From assembly GCF_037893185.1 (NCBI RefSeq), contig NZ_CP140772.1, forward strand, positions 6,936,001 through 7,000,000: a stretch of 64,000 nucleotides of DNA. The letters are read 5' to 3'. The position numbers and the translations under genes were made by a program. Position 1 is the first letter of the stretch, and each line of letters starts with the position of its first letter. The notes beneath the pieces were generated by a model, which saw nothing but the letters and a program-made list of their open reading frames with translations, searched no databases and was not told where the DNA came from. This stretch comes from Chitinophaga sp. 180180018-3 (GTDB taxonomy: Bacteria; Bacteroidota; Bacteroidia; Chitinophagales; Chitinophagaceae). Of this stretch, positions 8,062 to 16,870 are shown piece after piece.

Positions 8062-9702
8062 ATGAATACACTTCAGATTTCAGGTAATCTTGTGGACCTA
8101 TTTCAACAGGAGATCTATCCTGCTACTGTCTACATCTCCAATGGTTATATCTCTAAAATTGAACGTAATAATAACAGCTATCCGCATTATCTGCTGCCAG
8201 GTTTCACTGATGCCCACGTACACGTGGAAAGCTCCATGCTCATCCCTTCCGAATTTGCAAGGCTGGCAGTGGTACATGGTACAGTGGCCACAGTGAGCGA
8301 TCCCCACGAAATAGCTAATGTGTTGGGCGTAAAAGGGGTGGAATACATGCTGGAAAATGGCAGCAAAGTACCTTTCCATTTCAATTTCGGCGCGCCATCC
8401 TGTGTACCTGCCACTACATTTGAAACAGCCGGCGCCACCGTTGATGTAGCCGACATTGAAGCGCTAATGCAACGGAACGATATCCGTTATCTCGCTGAAA
8501 TGATGAATTTTCCCGGAGTGCTGAACAGAGATACTGAAGTGATGGCTAAAATAGCAGCGGCCCATAAAGCTGGTAAACCTGTTGACGGCCATGCTCCCGG
8601 CCTGCGTGGCGAGGTTGCCCGTGAATACATCGCTGCCGGCATTAGTACGGATCATGAATGCTTCACGATGGAAGAAGCATTGGATAAACTGAAATATGGC
8701 ATGCATATACTTATCCGTGAAGGAAGCGCCGCCCGGAATTTCGAGGCACTATACCCCCTGCTCAACGAGCATTCAGAAAAAATCATGTTCTGCAGCGACG
8801 ATAAGCATCCCGACAACCTCGTGGAAGGCCATATTAACCAGCTGGTCAGAAGAGCGCTGGCTCACGGTATCGATCTTTTCAAAGTACTCAGAGCAGCCTG
8901 TATCAACCCGGTACTGCATTATAAACTGACTCACGGCCTGCTGAGGGAAAACGATCCCGCTGATCTTATTGTTGCTGATGACCTCCGGCATTTCAATATT
9001 CTTGCTACTTATATCAATGGCACTAAGGTGGCAGAAAACGGCACTTCCCTTATTGCGTCAGTTCCTTCAACACCGGTTAATAACTTTGTTGGACAGGAGA
9101 TCAGCACAACTGATATTCGTGTATCCGTTAACGATAGCACCCTGCAACAACAGGAAATAAAAGTAATAGAAGCATTGGACGGACAACTGATCACTAATGC
9201 CCTTACAATGCAGATGCCTGTAAACAACGGCGTTGTTGACAGCAATCCTGTGGAAGATGTTTTGAAACTTGTAGTAGTGAACAGGTACCGCAAAGCTCCA
9301 CCAGCTGTGGCATTCATTCGTGGATTCGGTCTGAAACGGGGCGCCATTGCATCTTCAGTAGCACATGACAGTCATAATATCATCGCCACTGGCAGCGACG
9401 ACGAAAGCATTATAGCCGCCATTAATGCTGTAATAAGAGAAAAAGGCGGCATCAGTGTTGCCGGCAATCACCAAACGGAAGTGCTCCCGCTTCCTGTGGC
9501 CGGGCTAATGAGCCATCTTGACGGATATGCTGTAGCTGCACAATACAGCGCGCTCGACAAAGCAGCTAAGGAATTGGGGGCATCTCTTGCCTCTCCCTTT
9601 ATGACATTATCTTTTATGGCATTACTGGTGATTCCGCATTTAAAGCTAAGCGATAAGGGATTGTTTGACGGGGATAGTTTCCAACTGTTAACTAATAGCT
9701 AA
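8062..9702 (+). CDS. ade: Adenine deaminase
   Basis: 546 residues of the amidohydrolase superfamily; hydrolyses adenine to hypoxanthine and ammonia (EC 3.5.4.2) for purine salvage. The metal-binding motif is PGFTDAHVHVESSM near residue 48-61, followed by ATVSDPHEIANVLG, a stretch specific to adenine deaminases. DGHAPG and TDHECF continue the active site, and HDSHNI is in the C-terminal domain. Length is typical. TAGCTTTA at 8050-8057 resembles a -7 box only 4 bp before the ATG, so the leader would be very short. A dyad overlaps the 3' end. Confidence 0.96.
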   Translation: MNTLQISGNLVDLFQQEIYPATVYISNGYISKIERNNNSYPHYLLPGFTDAHVHVESSMLIPSEFARLAVVHGTVATVSDPHEIANVLGVKGVEYMLENGSKVPFHFNFGAPSCVPATTFETAGATVDVADIEALMQRNDIRYLAEMMNFPGVLNRDTEVMAKIAAAHKAGKPVDGHAPGLRGEVAREYIAAGISTDHECFTMEEALDKLKYGMHILIREGSAARNFEALYPLLNEHSEKIMFCSDDKHPDNLVEGHINQLVRRALAHGIDLFKVLRAACINPVLHYKLTHGLLRENDPADLIVADDLRHFNILATYINGTKVAENGTSLIASVPSTPVNNFVGQEISTTDIRVSVNDSTLQQQEIKVIEALDGQLITNALTMQMPVNNGVVDSNPVEDVLKLVVVNRYRKAPPAVAFIRGFGLKRGAIASSVAHDSHNIIATGSDDESIIAAINAVIREKGGISVAGNHQTEVLPLPVAGLMSHLDGYAVAAQYSALDKAAKELGASLASPFMTLSFMALLVIPHLKLSDKGLFDGDSFQLLTNS

Positions 9703-9713
9703 CAGCTGGAAAC
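9677..9713. repeat. Inverted repeat over the stop codon of ade
   Basis: 14-base arms at 9677-9690 and 9700-9713 (GTTTCCAaCTGTTA and its complement with one mismatch), 9-base loop. The stop TAA at 9700-9702 is inside the right arm. It lies between converging ade and anmK and may terminate, but there is no T tract. Confidence 0.5.
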
Positions 9714-9719
9714 CAGCGA

Positions 9720-10811
9720 TTAGTGGCTGCTCCAGAGTGCTCCGTTGATGGAATTCCTCGATGCGCCGGTTACATCGCTCATAATATTCTCTTCCTGACG
9801 CCAGCGCAGGGTTCCTATAAACGCCATAATCAGGGCTTCTTTAAAGCTGATGGTTTGTTCGTCAGGTACCGTTACGGTGATACCCAGCGGCGTCAGATGC
9901 TGCTGTAACGTTTCCACAAGGAAGGTATTAAATGCACCTCCTCCTGTTACCAGCATTCCTGCCGGCCCTTCAGGCATCTGTGTTTTCAGGGCTTTGGCTG
10001 CTTCAGCAATCTGCATGGCGATATGTTCCACATAGGTGCGGAGCTTTCCCTGCACAGAAATGTGAAGCGCATTTATCATCGGTAAAATGGTATCCGTGCC
10101 GAAATCGTTGGCCAGTGATTTGGGCCAGGGCGCCTTGTAGTAATCCAATTGATTCAGTTGGCCGAGCAGCGGACTGTCTACAGTACCACCTGCTGCAAGT
10201 CTGCCGCCATCGTCGTAAGGCTTGTGAAGTGCGGCGGCCAGTTCATTCAACACGCGGTTAGCCGGACAAACATCGAATGCCGTAAAGCGTTCCGGGAGTT
10301 GTGCCGAAATATTTGCGATTCCACCCAGGTTGAGCCAGAACTGATACCCTGGCAACAACAACTTCTCCCCTATTGGTACAATTGGTGCTCCCTGGCCACC
10401 CAGGGCCACATCTACCGCCCGCAGGTCGGTGATCACAGGCAATCCGGTTGCTGCTGTAATAGCCGCACCATCGCCCAATTGGGCAGTCATCCGCTGTGCC
10501 GGCATATGAAAAGTGGTATGTCCGTGAGAGGCGATGAAATGCACCTTGTGATCCAGTTCATTCTTCTCTATGAACGACAGTATACGCCTGCCTGTGTAAT
10601 GACCGTAATCGGTATGCAGCAGCATATATTCCCTTGCCGGCAAAGAAGTAGCCGCAGACAGCCGCTCCACCCATTCCGGCTCATAGGGCAGGCTTTCAGC
10701 TGCCCGGATGGCATAGGTCCATTGGCCGCGAACCTCCGTCAGTTCTGCAAAAACTATATCTAATCCGTCCAGCGAGCTGCCAGACATAGTGCCTATCACG
10801 TTGTATACCAT
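9720..10811 (-). CDS. anmK: Anhydro-N-acetylmuramic acid kinase
   Basis: 363 residues from the ATG at 10811. Phosphorylates and hydrolyses 1,6-anhydro-MurNAc to MurNAc-6-phosphate, recycling cell-wall sugar. Seen: GTMSGSSLDGLD at the N terminus (ATP/sugar-binding), HGHTTFH, LGDGAAIAA-like LGDGAAITAATG, NLGGIANIS, DVCPANRVLNEL and VTGGGAFN, all in the expected order. A further in-frame TTG start at 10829 is rejected because it lies inside the -7 box TACCTTTG. It converges on ade and is divergent from the vWA gene. Confidence 0.95.
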   Translation of the reverse strand: MVYNVIGTMSGSSLDGLDIVFAELTEVRGQWTYAIRAAESLPYEPEWVERLSAATSLPAREYMLLHTDYGHYTGRRILSFIEKNELDHKVHFIASHGHTTFHMPAQRMTAQLGDGAAITAATGLPVITDLRAVDVALGGQGAPIVPIGEKLLLPGYQFWLNLGGIANISAQLPERFTAFDVCPANRVLNELAAALHKPYDDGGRLAAGGTVDSPLLGQLNQLDYYKAPWPKSLANDFGTDTILPMINALHISVQGKLRTYVEHIAMQIAEAAKALKTQMPEGPAGMLVTGGGAFNTFLVETLQQHLTPLGITVTVPDEQTISFKEALIMAFIGTLRWRQEENIMSDVTGASRNSINGALWSSH

Positions 10812-10826
10812 TGCGAAAAATTTCAA

Positions 10827-10834
10827 CAAAGGTA
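10827..10834 (-). promoter_or_regulatory. Promoter -7 box of anmK
   Basis: Reads TACCTTTG on the minus strand, 15 bp before the ATG at 10811. It settles the start codon. Confidence 0.6.
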
Positions 10835-10910
10835 GTTTTTAAAAATTTTTCCTGCTATTTATGGAAAGCGGCTGTATGTCGTCATCCTATTGACAGAAAA
10901 ACATACCGCC

Positions 10911-12833
10911 ATGAAGAAATATCTCTTTTTTCTGTTGCTGGGCTGCCTGACAGCCTTTACTGCACTGGCCCGGCAAAAAAGAACAATAACCGGCACTGTG
11001 GTGAACTACGCTAATAATCAGCCCATCAGCGGTGTTCAGGTCAATGAAAAAGGCACTAAAAATACCGTAACTACTGATAAAAGCGGCAGATTCGCTATTA
11101 CTACCAGACCCGGACAAGTGGTATTAGCAGCTACCTATTCCGGATATAAGCCGGAAGAACTCATTATAGGTCCGGAACAATCTACCGTTACTATACATAT
11201 GAATATACTGGAACAACTCAAGATTCCCCGCGGCCGCTATATCATGCGCAAACCATTGAAAGGGGAACCCGTTGTTTCACCATCCGTGAGTAGCCGAAAC
11301 ATGGCTGCTCCCATTGCCGACTATGCGGCCACCCCACAACTGGAAGGCAAGATGGCAGGGGTTTCCGGCAACCTCGCGGGTTGTTTTGTACCCGCTCCTG
11401 CGCCGGGAATACCCAATACGGAAGATTACAGCCCCATCAATGAAAATACTTTCCACCAGGCAACCAACCAGCCGTTAAGTACGTTCAGTATTGATGTAGA
11501 CAGAGCGTCCTACAGCAACGTGCGCCGGTTCCTGAACAATGGTGAGATGCCCGTACCTGATGCAGTAAGAGTAGAAGAAATGATTAATTATTTTGATTAC
11601 CAATATAAAGCACCCACCGGAAAAGATCCTGTGGCCATCTATACCGATATGGCGGTATGCCCCTGGAATACAGCCCATCAGCTGGTACGTATTGCACTGA
11701 AAAGCAAACAGGTGGATACCCGCGAGCTGCCTCCGTCTAACCTGGTATTCCTGCTGGATGTATCAGGGTCAATGGATGAAGAAAATAAACTTCCGTTAGT
11801 GAAAAAGGCATTCAAAGCACTGACCGGGCAATTGCGGCCGCAGGATAAAGTAGCCATTGTTGTATATGCCGGCGCTTCCGGGGTAGTATTGCCGGCAACC
11901 AATGGCGGCGATAAGAAGAAAATTCTGGCTGCGTTGGATCAACTCCAGGCTGGTGGCTCTACTGCTGGCGGAGAAGGCATTAAACTGGCTTATCAGATTG
12001 CCAGCGAACTCAAATCCCCCAACAGCAATACCCGGGTCATCCTCGCTACAGACGGGGATTTCAATGTGGGTGTATCCAGCGACGGTGAGTTAACCAGGCT
12101 TATCGAAAAAGAACGAACGAAAGGTATTTCGCTTTCCGTATTAGGCTTCGGTATGGGCAATTACAAAGATAATAAGCTGGAATTACTGGCCGATAAAGGC
12201 AATGGCAATTATGCCTACATCGATAATTTCGAAGAAGCCCGCAGAACCTTCGTAACCGAATTCGGCGGTACGTTATTCACCGTAGCAAAGGATGTTAAAT
12301 TACAGGTGGAATTCAACCCTCAATTCGTACAGGCATACCGGTTAGTAGGCTATGAAAACAGGGTATTGAGGAATGAAGACTTCAACAACGATCAAAAGGA
12401 TGCAGGTGATATGGGTGTAGGACACACCGTGACCGCATTATATGAAGTTGTTCCTACCGGTACCAAAGGAGAAAATGTGAACTGGGTAGATCCATTGAAA
12501 TATCAGCAGGGAAAGATCATAGGCAACAAGAATGAAGTACTGACTGTAAAGCTGCGCTACAAACAGCCGGATGCCAGCCAGAGCCAATTAATGGAAAAGG
12601 TGCTGCCCTACAATAATCACGAAATTGATGAAGCACCGGAAGATTTCAGGATGGCAGCAGCTGTAGCTGCATTCGGACAATTGCTGCGCCACTCTGAATT
12701 CAAGGGCAATGCTACCTACGACCAGGTACTGAACTGGGCAGGAAAGGCCAGAGGCAATGATCCGGAAGGATACCGGGCTGAATTCATACAGCTGGTTAAA
12801 AAGGCTAAGCTGCTTGATAAAGACGGGGAGTAG
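10911..12833 (+). CDS. YfbK-like von Willebrand factor A protein with a carboxypeptidase-regulatory-like domain
   Basis: 640 residues from the ATG at 10911 (an upstream in-frame TTG at 10890 would spoil the signal peptide). Order: signal peptide MKKYLFFLLLGCLTAFTALA; beta-sandwich CarboxypepD_reg-like domain (about 25-105, ITGTVVNYANNQPISGVQV); a linker with a TonB-plug-like echo (LEGKMAGVSG); a YfbK N-terminal domain (about 165-255, STFSIDVDRASYSNVRRFL); the vWA domain with the MIDAS motif DVSGSM at 283-288; and a C-terminal DUF3520 region. It should be exported and bind protein partners through a metal ion. Function is unknown. upp starts 43 bp downstream. Confidence 0.9.
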   Translation: MKKYLFFLLLGCLTAFTALARQKRTITGTVVNYANNQPISGVQVNEKGTKNTVTTDKSGRFAITTRPGQVVLAATYSGYKPEELIIGPEQSTVTIHMNILEQLKIPRGRYIMRKPLKGEPVVSPSVSSRNMAAPIADYAATPQLEGKMAGVSGNLAGCFVPAPAPGIPNTEDYSPINENTFHQATNQPLSTFSIDVDRASYSNVRRFLNNGEMPVPDAVRVEEMINYFDYQYKAPTGKDPVAIYTDMAVCPWNTAHQLVRIALKSKQVDTRELPPSNLVFLLDVSGSMDEENKLPLVKKAFKALTGQLRPQDKVAIVVYAGASGVVLPATNGGDKKKILAALDQLQAGGSTAGGEGIKLAYQIASELKSPNSNTRVILATDGDFNVGVSSDGELTRLIEKERTKGISLSVLGFGMGNYKDNKLELLADKGNGNYAYIDNFEEARRTFVTEFGGTLFTVAKDVKLQVEFNPQFVQAYRLVGYENRVLRNEDFNNDQKDAGDMGVGHTVTALYEVVPTGTKGENVNWVDPLKYQQGKIIGNKNEVLTVKLRYKQPDASQSQLMEKVLPYNNHEIDEAPEDFRMAAAVAAFGQLLRHSEFKGNATYDQVLNWAGKARGNDPEGYRAEFIQLVKKAKLLDKDGE

Positions 12834-12876
12834 TTCCACTATTTTTCGGTAATTTGCGCCCTCAAAGGGATAGCAC

Positions 12877-13530
12877 ATGATTATCAATTTAAGTGAAACA
12901 AATTCGTTGGTAGGTGAATGGTTAAGCGAGATCAGGAATGTAGATGTTCAGCAGGACCGTATGCGCTTCCGGCGCAATATGGAGCGGTTGGGTGAAGTAG
13001 CAGCATACGAGATCAGTAAAACACTCGAGTATGAGGAAAAGGAAGTGACAACTCCTATGGGTATCGCTACCTGTAGTGTACTCAAAGCGCAACCGGTGCT
13101 GGCAACCATACTCAGAGCAGGACTGGCACTGCATCAGGGCTTGCTTCACTATTTCGACAAAGCCGACCACGCATTCGTTTCCGCATACCGCAAGCATAAT
13201 CATGATGGCTCTTTCGATATCAGCCTTGAGTATGTAAGCACTCCTTCTATCGACGGGCAGGTACTCATCCTTTCTGATCCCATGCTCGCCACAGGTGCGT
13301 CGCTGGTTAAAACCATCGAACACCTGGAAGAAATAGGCAAACCCAGCCATATTCACCTGGTGGTGGCTATTGCCTGCACAGTGGGTATTGAATATGTGCT
13401 GCGCAATACCAAATCCACCCTCACTATCTGGGCAGGGGATATTGATGATGAGCTGACCGCGAAAGGCTATATTGTACCTGGATTAGGAGATGCCGGAGAT
13501 CTGGCCTTCGGAAATAAATTACAACAATAA
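12877..13530 (+). CDS. upp: Uracil phosphoribosyltransferase
   Basis: 217 residues. Converts uracil and PRPP to UMP in pyrimidine salvage. The PRPP loop is LILSDPMLATGAS (near 130-142) and the uracil-binding C terminus is KGYIVPGLGDAGDLAFG. The flap segment ATILRAGLALHQG is present. GTAATTTGC at 12849-12857 is a weak -7-like sequence in the short gap after the vWA gene, so it may be read separately or with that gene. A good terminator follows. Confidence 0.95.
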   Translation: MIINLSETNSLVGEWLSEIRNVDVQQDRMRFRRNMERLGEVAAYEISKTLEYEEKEVTTPMGIATCSVLKAQPVLATILRAGLALHQGLLHYFDKADHAFVSAYRKHNHDGSFDISLEYVSTPSIDGQVLILSDPMLATGASLVKTIEHLEEIGKPSHIHLVVAIACTVGIEYVLRNTKSTLTIWAGDIDDELTAKGYIVPGLGDAGDLAFGNKLQQ

Positions 13531-13548
13531 CACGACAAATATCGTTTT

Positions 13549-13597
13549 AGGAATAGCGGTTTTGTATCTTTAAAAGGAGATCAAAACTGCTATTCCT
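13549..13597 (+). terminator. Rho-independent terminator of upp
   Basis: 16-base arms at 13549-13564 and 13582-13597 (AGGAATAGCGGTTTTG, one G-U pair), followed by six T residues. Confidence 0.85.
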
Positions 13598-13701
13598 TTT
13601 TTGTCTCATAATTTTTTAATACATGAATTTAATTTGGAATATGATTTAATTAATGTACCTTCACGGGTATTGCATAAACCCTATGCGCCAAGCTTAATAC
13701 T

Positions 13702-14715
13702 ATGAAAAAAGCTTTACTATTCTTGACCATATTGCTTTATTTTAATTCTGTGCGGGCGCAGGATCCGCACTTTTCTCAGTTTTTTGCTTCACCACTTACC
13801 CTTAACCCGGCTTTTACAGGTTTATTTTCAGGAGATTATCGTTTATCAGGTAACTACCGCTCTCAGTGGCGTAGTATATCCACTCCTTTTGTTACCGGTA
13901 CTGCAGCAGTAGATTTTGGTATTTTGAAAAATGTCATTTCATATACAGACATCTGGGGAGTAGGTTTGATGGCGATGTACGACAGAACGGGCGGTGGTGC
14001 GCTGACCTCCACATACCTGTCGTTCAGTACGGCGTATCACAAAGGCCTTGATCCGGAGGGTAATCACACACTGGCTATAGGTTTGCAGGGCACGCTGGTA
14101 CAAAAGCGGCTGGACAATACCAAATTGCAGTTTGAAAACCAGATAGATAACAATGGTTTCAACCCTTCGATACCCAGCAACGAAACACTGGTGAATCCTA
14201 AGATTTCCTACTTCGATCCTAACGTGGGGATTCTGTATAATGGTCTGATTGGCGAAGCATCCAATATCTACCTGGGGGCTTCTTATTATCATATTACTCA
14301 GCCTACAGAATCTTTTATGGATCGCACCCAGAACCGTCTGAGTTACCGCTGGACGCTGCATGGCGGAGGCTCCGTGCCGGTAAACGGGAAAGACCGTTTC
14401 CATGCGAGTATCCTGTACATGAAGCAAAGCACCGCTACAGAATTCACATTTGGAGGCGCTTATGGCTTCGCACTGACCGACGACAACGACCAACCGACCA
14501 CCTTCTATCTTGGTAGCTGGTATCGCGCCAAAGATGCCGTTATACCGTATGTTGGGCTGGAAATAAAAGGATTCCAGGTGGGGCTGACTTATGATACCAA
14601 CGTATCCAGTCTTAAAGCAGCATCCAACTACAGGGGAGGTTTGGAACTTTCCCTCATCTATATTCACACCCGGAACCAGAACAATAAATACAAAACGCTC
14701 TGTCCCCGTTTCTAG
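13702..14715 (+). CDS. PorP/SprF-family outer membrane protein
   Basis: 337 residues with signal peptide MKKALLFLTILLYFNSVRAQ. The mature start DPHFSQFFASPLTLNPAFTG is the signature of the type IX secretion PorP/SprF family, which forms outer-membrane beta-barrels and in gliding species is needed with partner adhesins such as SprB. The rest alternates strands, ending in SLIYIHTR. It stands alone rather than next to a large adhesin or a porK-N operon, so it is probably one of several paralogues tied to a particular cargo (inference). Confidence 0.93.
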   Translation: MKKALLFLTILLYFNSVRAQDPHFSQFFASPLTLNPAFTGLFSGDYRLSGNYRSQWRSISTPFVTGTAAVDFGILKNVISYTDIWGVGLMAMYDRTGGGALTSTYLSFSTAYHKGLDPEGNHTLAIGLQGTLVQKRLDNTKLQFENQIDNNGFNPSIPSNETLVNPKISYFDPNVGILYNGLIGEASNIYLGASYYHITQPTESFMDRTQNRLSYRWTLHGGGSVPVNGKDRFHASILYMKQSTATEFTFGGAYGFALTDDNDQPTTFYLGSWYRAKDAVIPYVGLEIKGFQVGLTYDTNVSSLKAASNYRGGLELSLIYIHTRNQNNKYKTLCPRF

Positions 14716-14865
14716 TAGCAGGTTTACATAATTTCCGGCCGGTTATGCCGACTGACAGGGGGATATCAAAAAAAATCAGGTAAATCATGCGATTTTTGCC
14801 TTAGTTTCGTTTTTTCCTGAACAGGGAACAAACAGACATTCTATTACTTAAAAAAAACTCAGGCA

Positions 14866-15630
14866 TTGTTTTCATTCAGAGAAGTACTGTCGGCTGTCCA
14901 GTCTTACGGGAAAGCCCATCACTTTATATTGCAACACAAGCTGTGGAAGTGGATCCTGATTCCGGGCATCATTTACTGCCTGTTATTTTTTACCGGATTT
15001 TATTTTGTTTGGGGTTATTCCGGCGACTTCGTGGAATACCTGACTAAGCTGTTACATATTACCGAATGGGTACAGGATCTTGAAAGCAGCTGGTTGAGTT
15101 TTTTATTTATACTGGTGGCTTTCTCCGTCCGCATTGTATTTGTGTACTGGTATTTCTCCTATTTTAAATACCTGTTTCTGATAGTTGCCTCTCCGGTTTT
15201 TTCCTATTTGTCGGAAAAAACGGAGGCTATTCTCGAACACAAGGATTTCCCTTTCAGCTGGGCACAGCTGGGTCAGGATATAGTGCGGGGGATTAAGATG
15301 TCGTGCCGCAATATTGTGTACCAGACTGCCGCTATCCTGATATTGCTGCTTGTGTCCTTTATTCCCATTGTTGGATGGCTGACACCAATGGTAGGCTTTT
15401 TTATAGAATCCTATTTCTATGGTTTTTCGATGATGGATTATAGCTGTGAGCGTCACCGGCTGAACATGTCACAGAGTATTGCTTTCATCCGCCAGCACAG
15501 AGGAATGGCATTGGGCAATGGAATGGTCTTTTATATATTTATGATGATTCCTGTGATAGGCTGGATGCTGGCGCCTTCTTATGCCGTAATTGCAGCTACA
15601 ATTGACTTACAAAACAAAAGACTGAAATAA
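14866..15630 (+). CDS. EI24/CysZ-like integral membrane protein
   Basis: 254 residues with about five membrane segments (around 26-48, 74-96, 99-115, 150-180, 213-235). The arrangement and the phrases SYGKAHHFI, CRNIVYQTAA and IPIVGWLTPMVGFFIESYFYGFSMMDYS fit the EI24 domain family (Pfam PF07264), which includes the sulfate transporter CysZ; the substrate here is unknown. No ATG precedes the conserved start and a stop lies upstream at 14818, so the TTG at 14866 is the start. The stop overlaps the next start by one base (TAATG), indicating coupling. Confidence 0.82.
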   Translation: MFSFREVLSAVQSYGKAHHFILQHKLWKWILIPGIIYCLLFFTGFYFVWGYSGDFVEYLTKLLHITEWVQDLESSWLSFLFILVAFSVRIVFVYWYFSYFKYLFLIVASPVFSYLSEKTEAILEHKDFPFSWAQLGQDIVRGIKMSCRNIVYQTAAILILLLVSFIPIVGWLTPMVGFFIESYFYGFSMMDYSCERHRLNMSQSIAFIRQHRGMALGNGMVFYIFMMIPVIGWMLAPSYAVIAATIDLQNKRLK

Positions 15631-16337
15631 TGAATACTCCCGGCAAAGTGTTTCTGATCCCGACGGTATTGAGCCCAGATGCGCTATTCAGTATTCCTGC
15701 CTATGTAACTGCCATCGTTCAGCAGTTATCTGTTTTTTATGTAGAAAATGAACGGACCGCCCGCCGCTATTTAAAGGCGCTCGACAGAAGTATCAATATA
15801 GATGCGCTTCAGTTGTTGCTGATGAATGAAAATCAGCCACCCGACCTTACTTTGGCCAAACAACTATTACTGGAAGGAAAAGATATCGGTATCATGAGTG
15901 AAGCAGGATGCCCTGCTATCGCTGATCCTGGCCACCTGATCGTAAAGCTGGCACATAGCATTGATGCCCGGGTGATACCCATGATTGGTCCCAACTCAGT
16001 ACTCCTGGCGCTAATGGCCTCCGGTATGAACGGCCAGAACTTCCAGTTTGTAGGATACCTGCCTGTTAAACCACCGGAAAGAATAAAGATGATCAGAGAA
16101 CTGGAACAGGTTTCAGAAAGAAAACGGCAAACCCAGCTGTTCATTGAAACGCCTTACCGCAACAACCAGCTTCTGAAAGACATACTGGATAACTGTAAAG
16201 ACCATACGCAATTGTGTATTGCCGCAGACATTACCGATCCTGCCGAATTCATTAAAACCAAAACGGTCAAAGAATGGAAGAAGGCACTGCCGGAGCTGCA
16301 TAAGAGGCCAGCGATTTTTTTGATCTATGCAGGATGA
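15630..16337 (+). CDS. RsmI-like SAM-dependent methyltransferase (tetrapyrrole methylase fold)
   Basis: 235 residues. The fold of 16S rRNA 2'-O-methyltransferase RsmI is shown by IGIMSEAGCPAIADPGHLIV and MIGPNSVLLALMASG, then FVGYLPVKPPER and LFIETPYRNNQLL. It is shorter than RsmI (about 280) and the N terminus (PGKVFLIPTVLS) differs, matching the second, Bacteroidota branch of the family, so the RNA target is uncertain. Its ATG overlaps the stop of the EI24 gene. A perfect 48-bp inverted repeat starts at the very next base after its stop. Confidence 0.85.
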   Translation: MNTPGKVFLIPTVLSPDALFSIPAYVTAIVQQLSVFYVENERTARRYLKALDRSINIDALQLLLMNENQPPDLTLAKQLLLEGKDIGIMSEAGCPAIADPGHLIVKLAHSIDARVIPMIGPNSVLLALMASGMNGQNFQFVGYLPVKPPERIKMIRELEQVSERKRQTQLFIETPYRNNQLLKDILDNCKDHTQLCIAADITDPAEFIKTKTVKEWKKALPELHKRPAIFLIYAG

Positions 16338-16453
16338 GAATTACGAATTAGGAATTACGAATTACGAAAAAACGGGGAGATAGTAAATGCGAAGATCAAC
16401 TTCGCTACTATCTCCCCGTTTTTTCGTAATTCGTAATTCCTAATTCGTAATTC
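16338..16453. repeat. Giant perfect inverted repeat, 48-bp arms, between two converging genes
   Basis: Left arm 16338-16385 and right arm 16406-16453 are exact reverse complements. The middle holds an extra 6-bp stem GCGAAG/CTTCGC (16389-16394, 16400-16405). The outer third of each arm is built from tandem GAATTACGAATTA-like units, the inner part is AACGGGGAGATAGTA. The element begins directly after the stop codon at 16337 and ends 4 bp before the other gene's stop at 16458. As RNA it is a very strong terminator-like hairpin in both directions. No target-site duplication flanks it. Confidence 0.95.
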
Positions 16454-16457
16454 CATT

Positions 16458-16847
16458 CTATGGTAAATCCGATCTCACCGCATCCCGGATAGAAATAATA
16501 CTGTCAACAATAAAAGGGCTGTAACCTCTCCAGGGAATTGAGCCCAGGTATTCCTTATAGTGCAATTCCACCTGTTTTCCGCTGGCAGTCATCAGTTGTT
16601 GTGCAACACGTTCGCTGCTTACGGAGAACTGGAATTCATTGGACTGGATTGTGCCGGCTACTTTTCCCCGGTAGCCCGACTGGATCAATTTGCCTTCGTA
16701 GGTTTTAAAGATGTATCCTTTCTGAACAAAGTAATTCAGTTCTCCGGCTTTTACGCCCTGTCCGAAAACAAAATAGTATTTGTAAAAGAATGCACCTCCA
16801 AGTACAAGGATAATGATAGATACGACAATAAAGACAAAGCGTCCCAT
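16458..16847 (-). CDS. Small membrane-anchored protein of unknown function
   Basis: 129 residues: one N-terminal membrane helix (about 4-28, FVFIVVSIIILVLGGAFFYKYY) and a soluble domain outside or in the periplasm with GYIFKTYEGKLIQSGYRG and VELHYKEYLGSIPWRGYSPFIV. Such proteins are common in Bacteroidota, sometimes misnamed 6-phosphogluconate dehydrogenase in databases; no enzyme motif is present. The start is 23 bp after the M28 peptidase gene ends, so they may form a pair transcribed leftward into the giant palindrome. Confidence 0.85.
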   Translation of the reverse strand: MGRFVFIVVSIIILVLGGAFFYKYYFVFGQGVKAGELNYFVQKGYIFKTYEGKLIQSGYRGKVAGTIQSNEFQFSVSSERVAQQLMTASGKQVELHYKEYLGSIPWRGYSPFIVDSIISIRDAVRSDLP

Positions 16848-16870
16848 AAATAAGATTTAGTGATGGATGA

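Noticed and set aside
10149..10763. 204-residue plus-strand frame opposite anmK
   Set aside because: anmK is a full-length, motif-complete gene on the other strand; the frame has no recognisable features.
13939..14667. 242-residue minus-strand frame opposite the PorP/SprF gene
   Set aside because: The plus-strand gene has a signal peptide and family signature; the antisense frame has neither.
16338..16453. The giant palindrome as an insertion sequence or MITE
   Set aside because: No transposase, no target-site duplication at the borders, and the three elements do not share their inner sequence.
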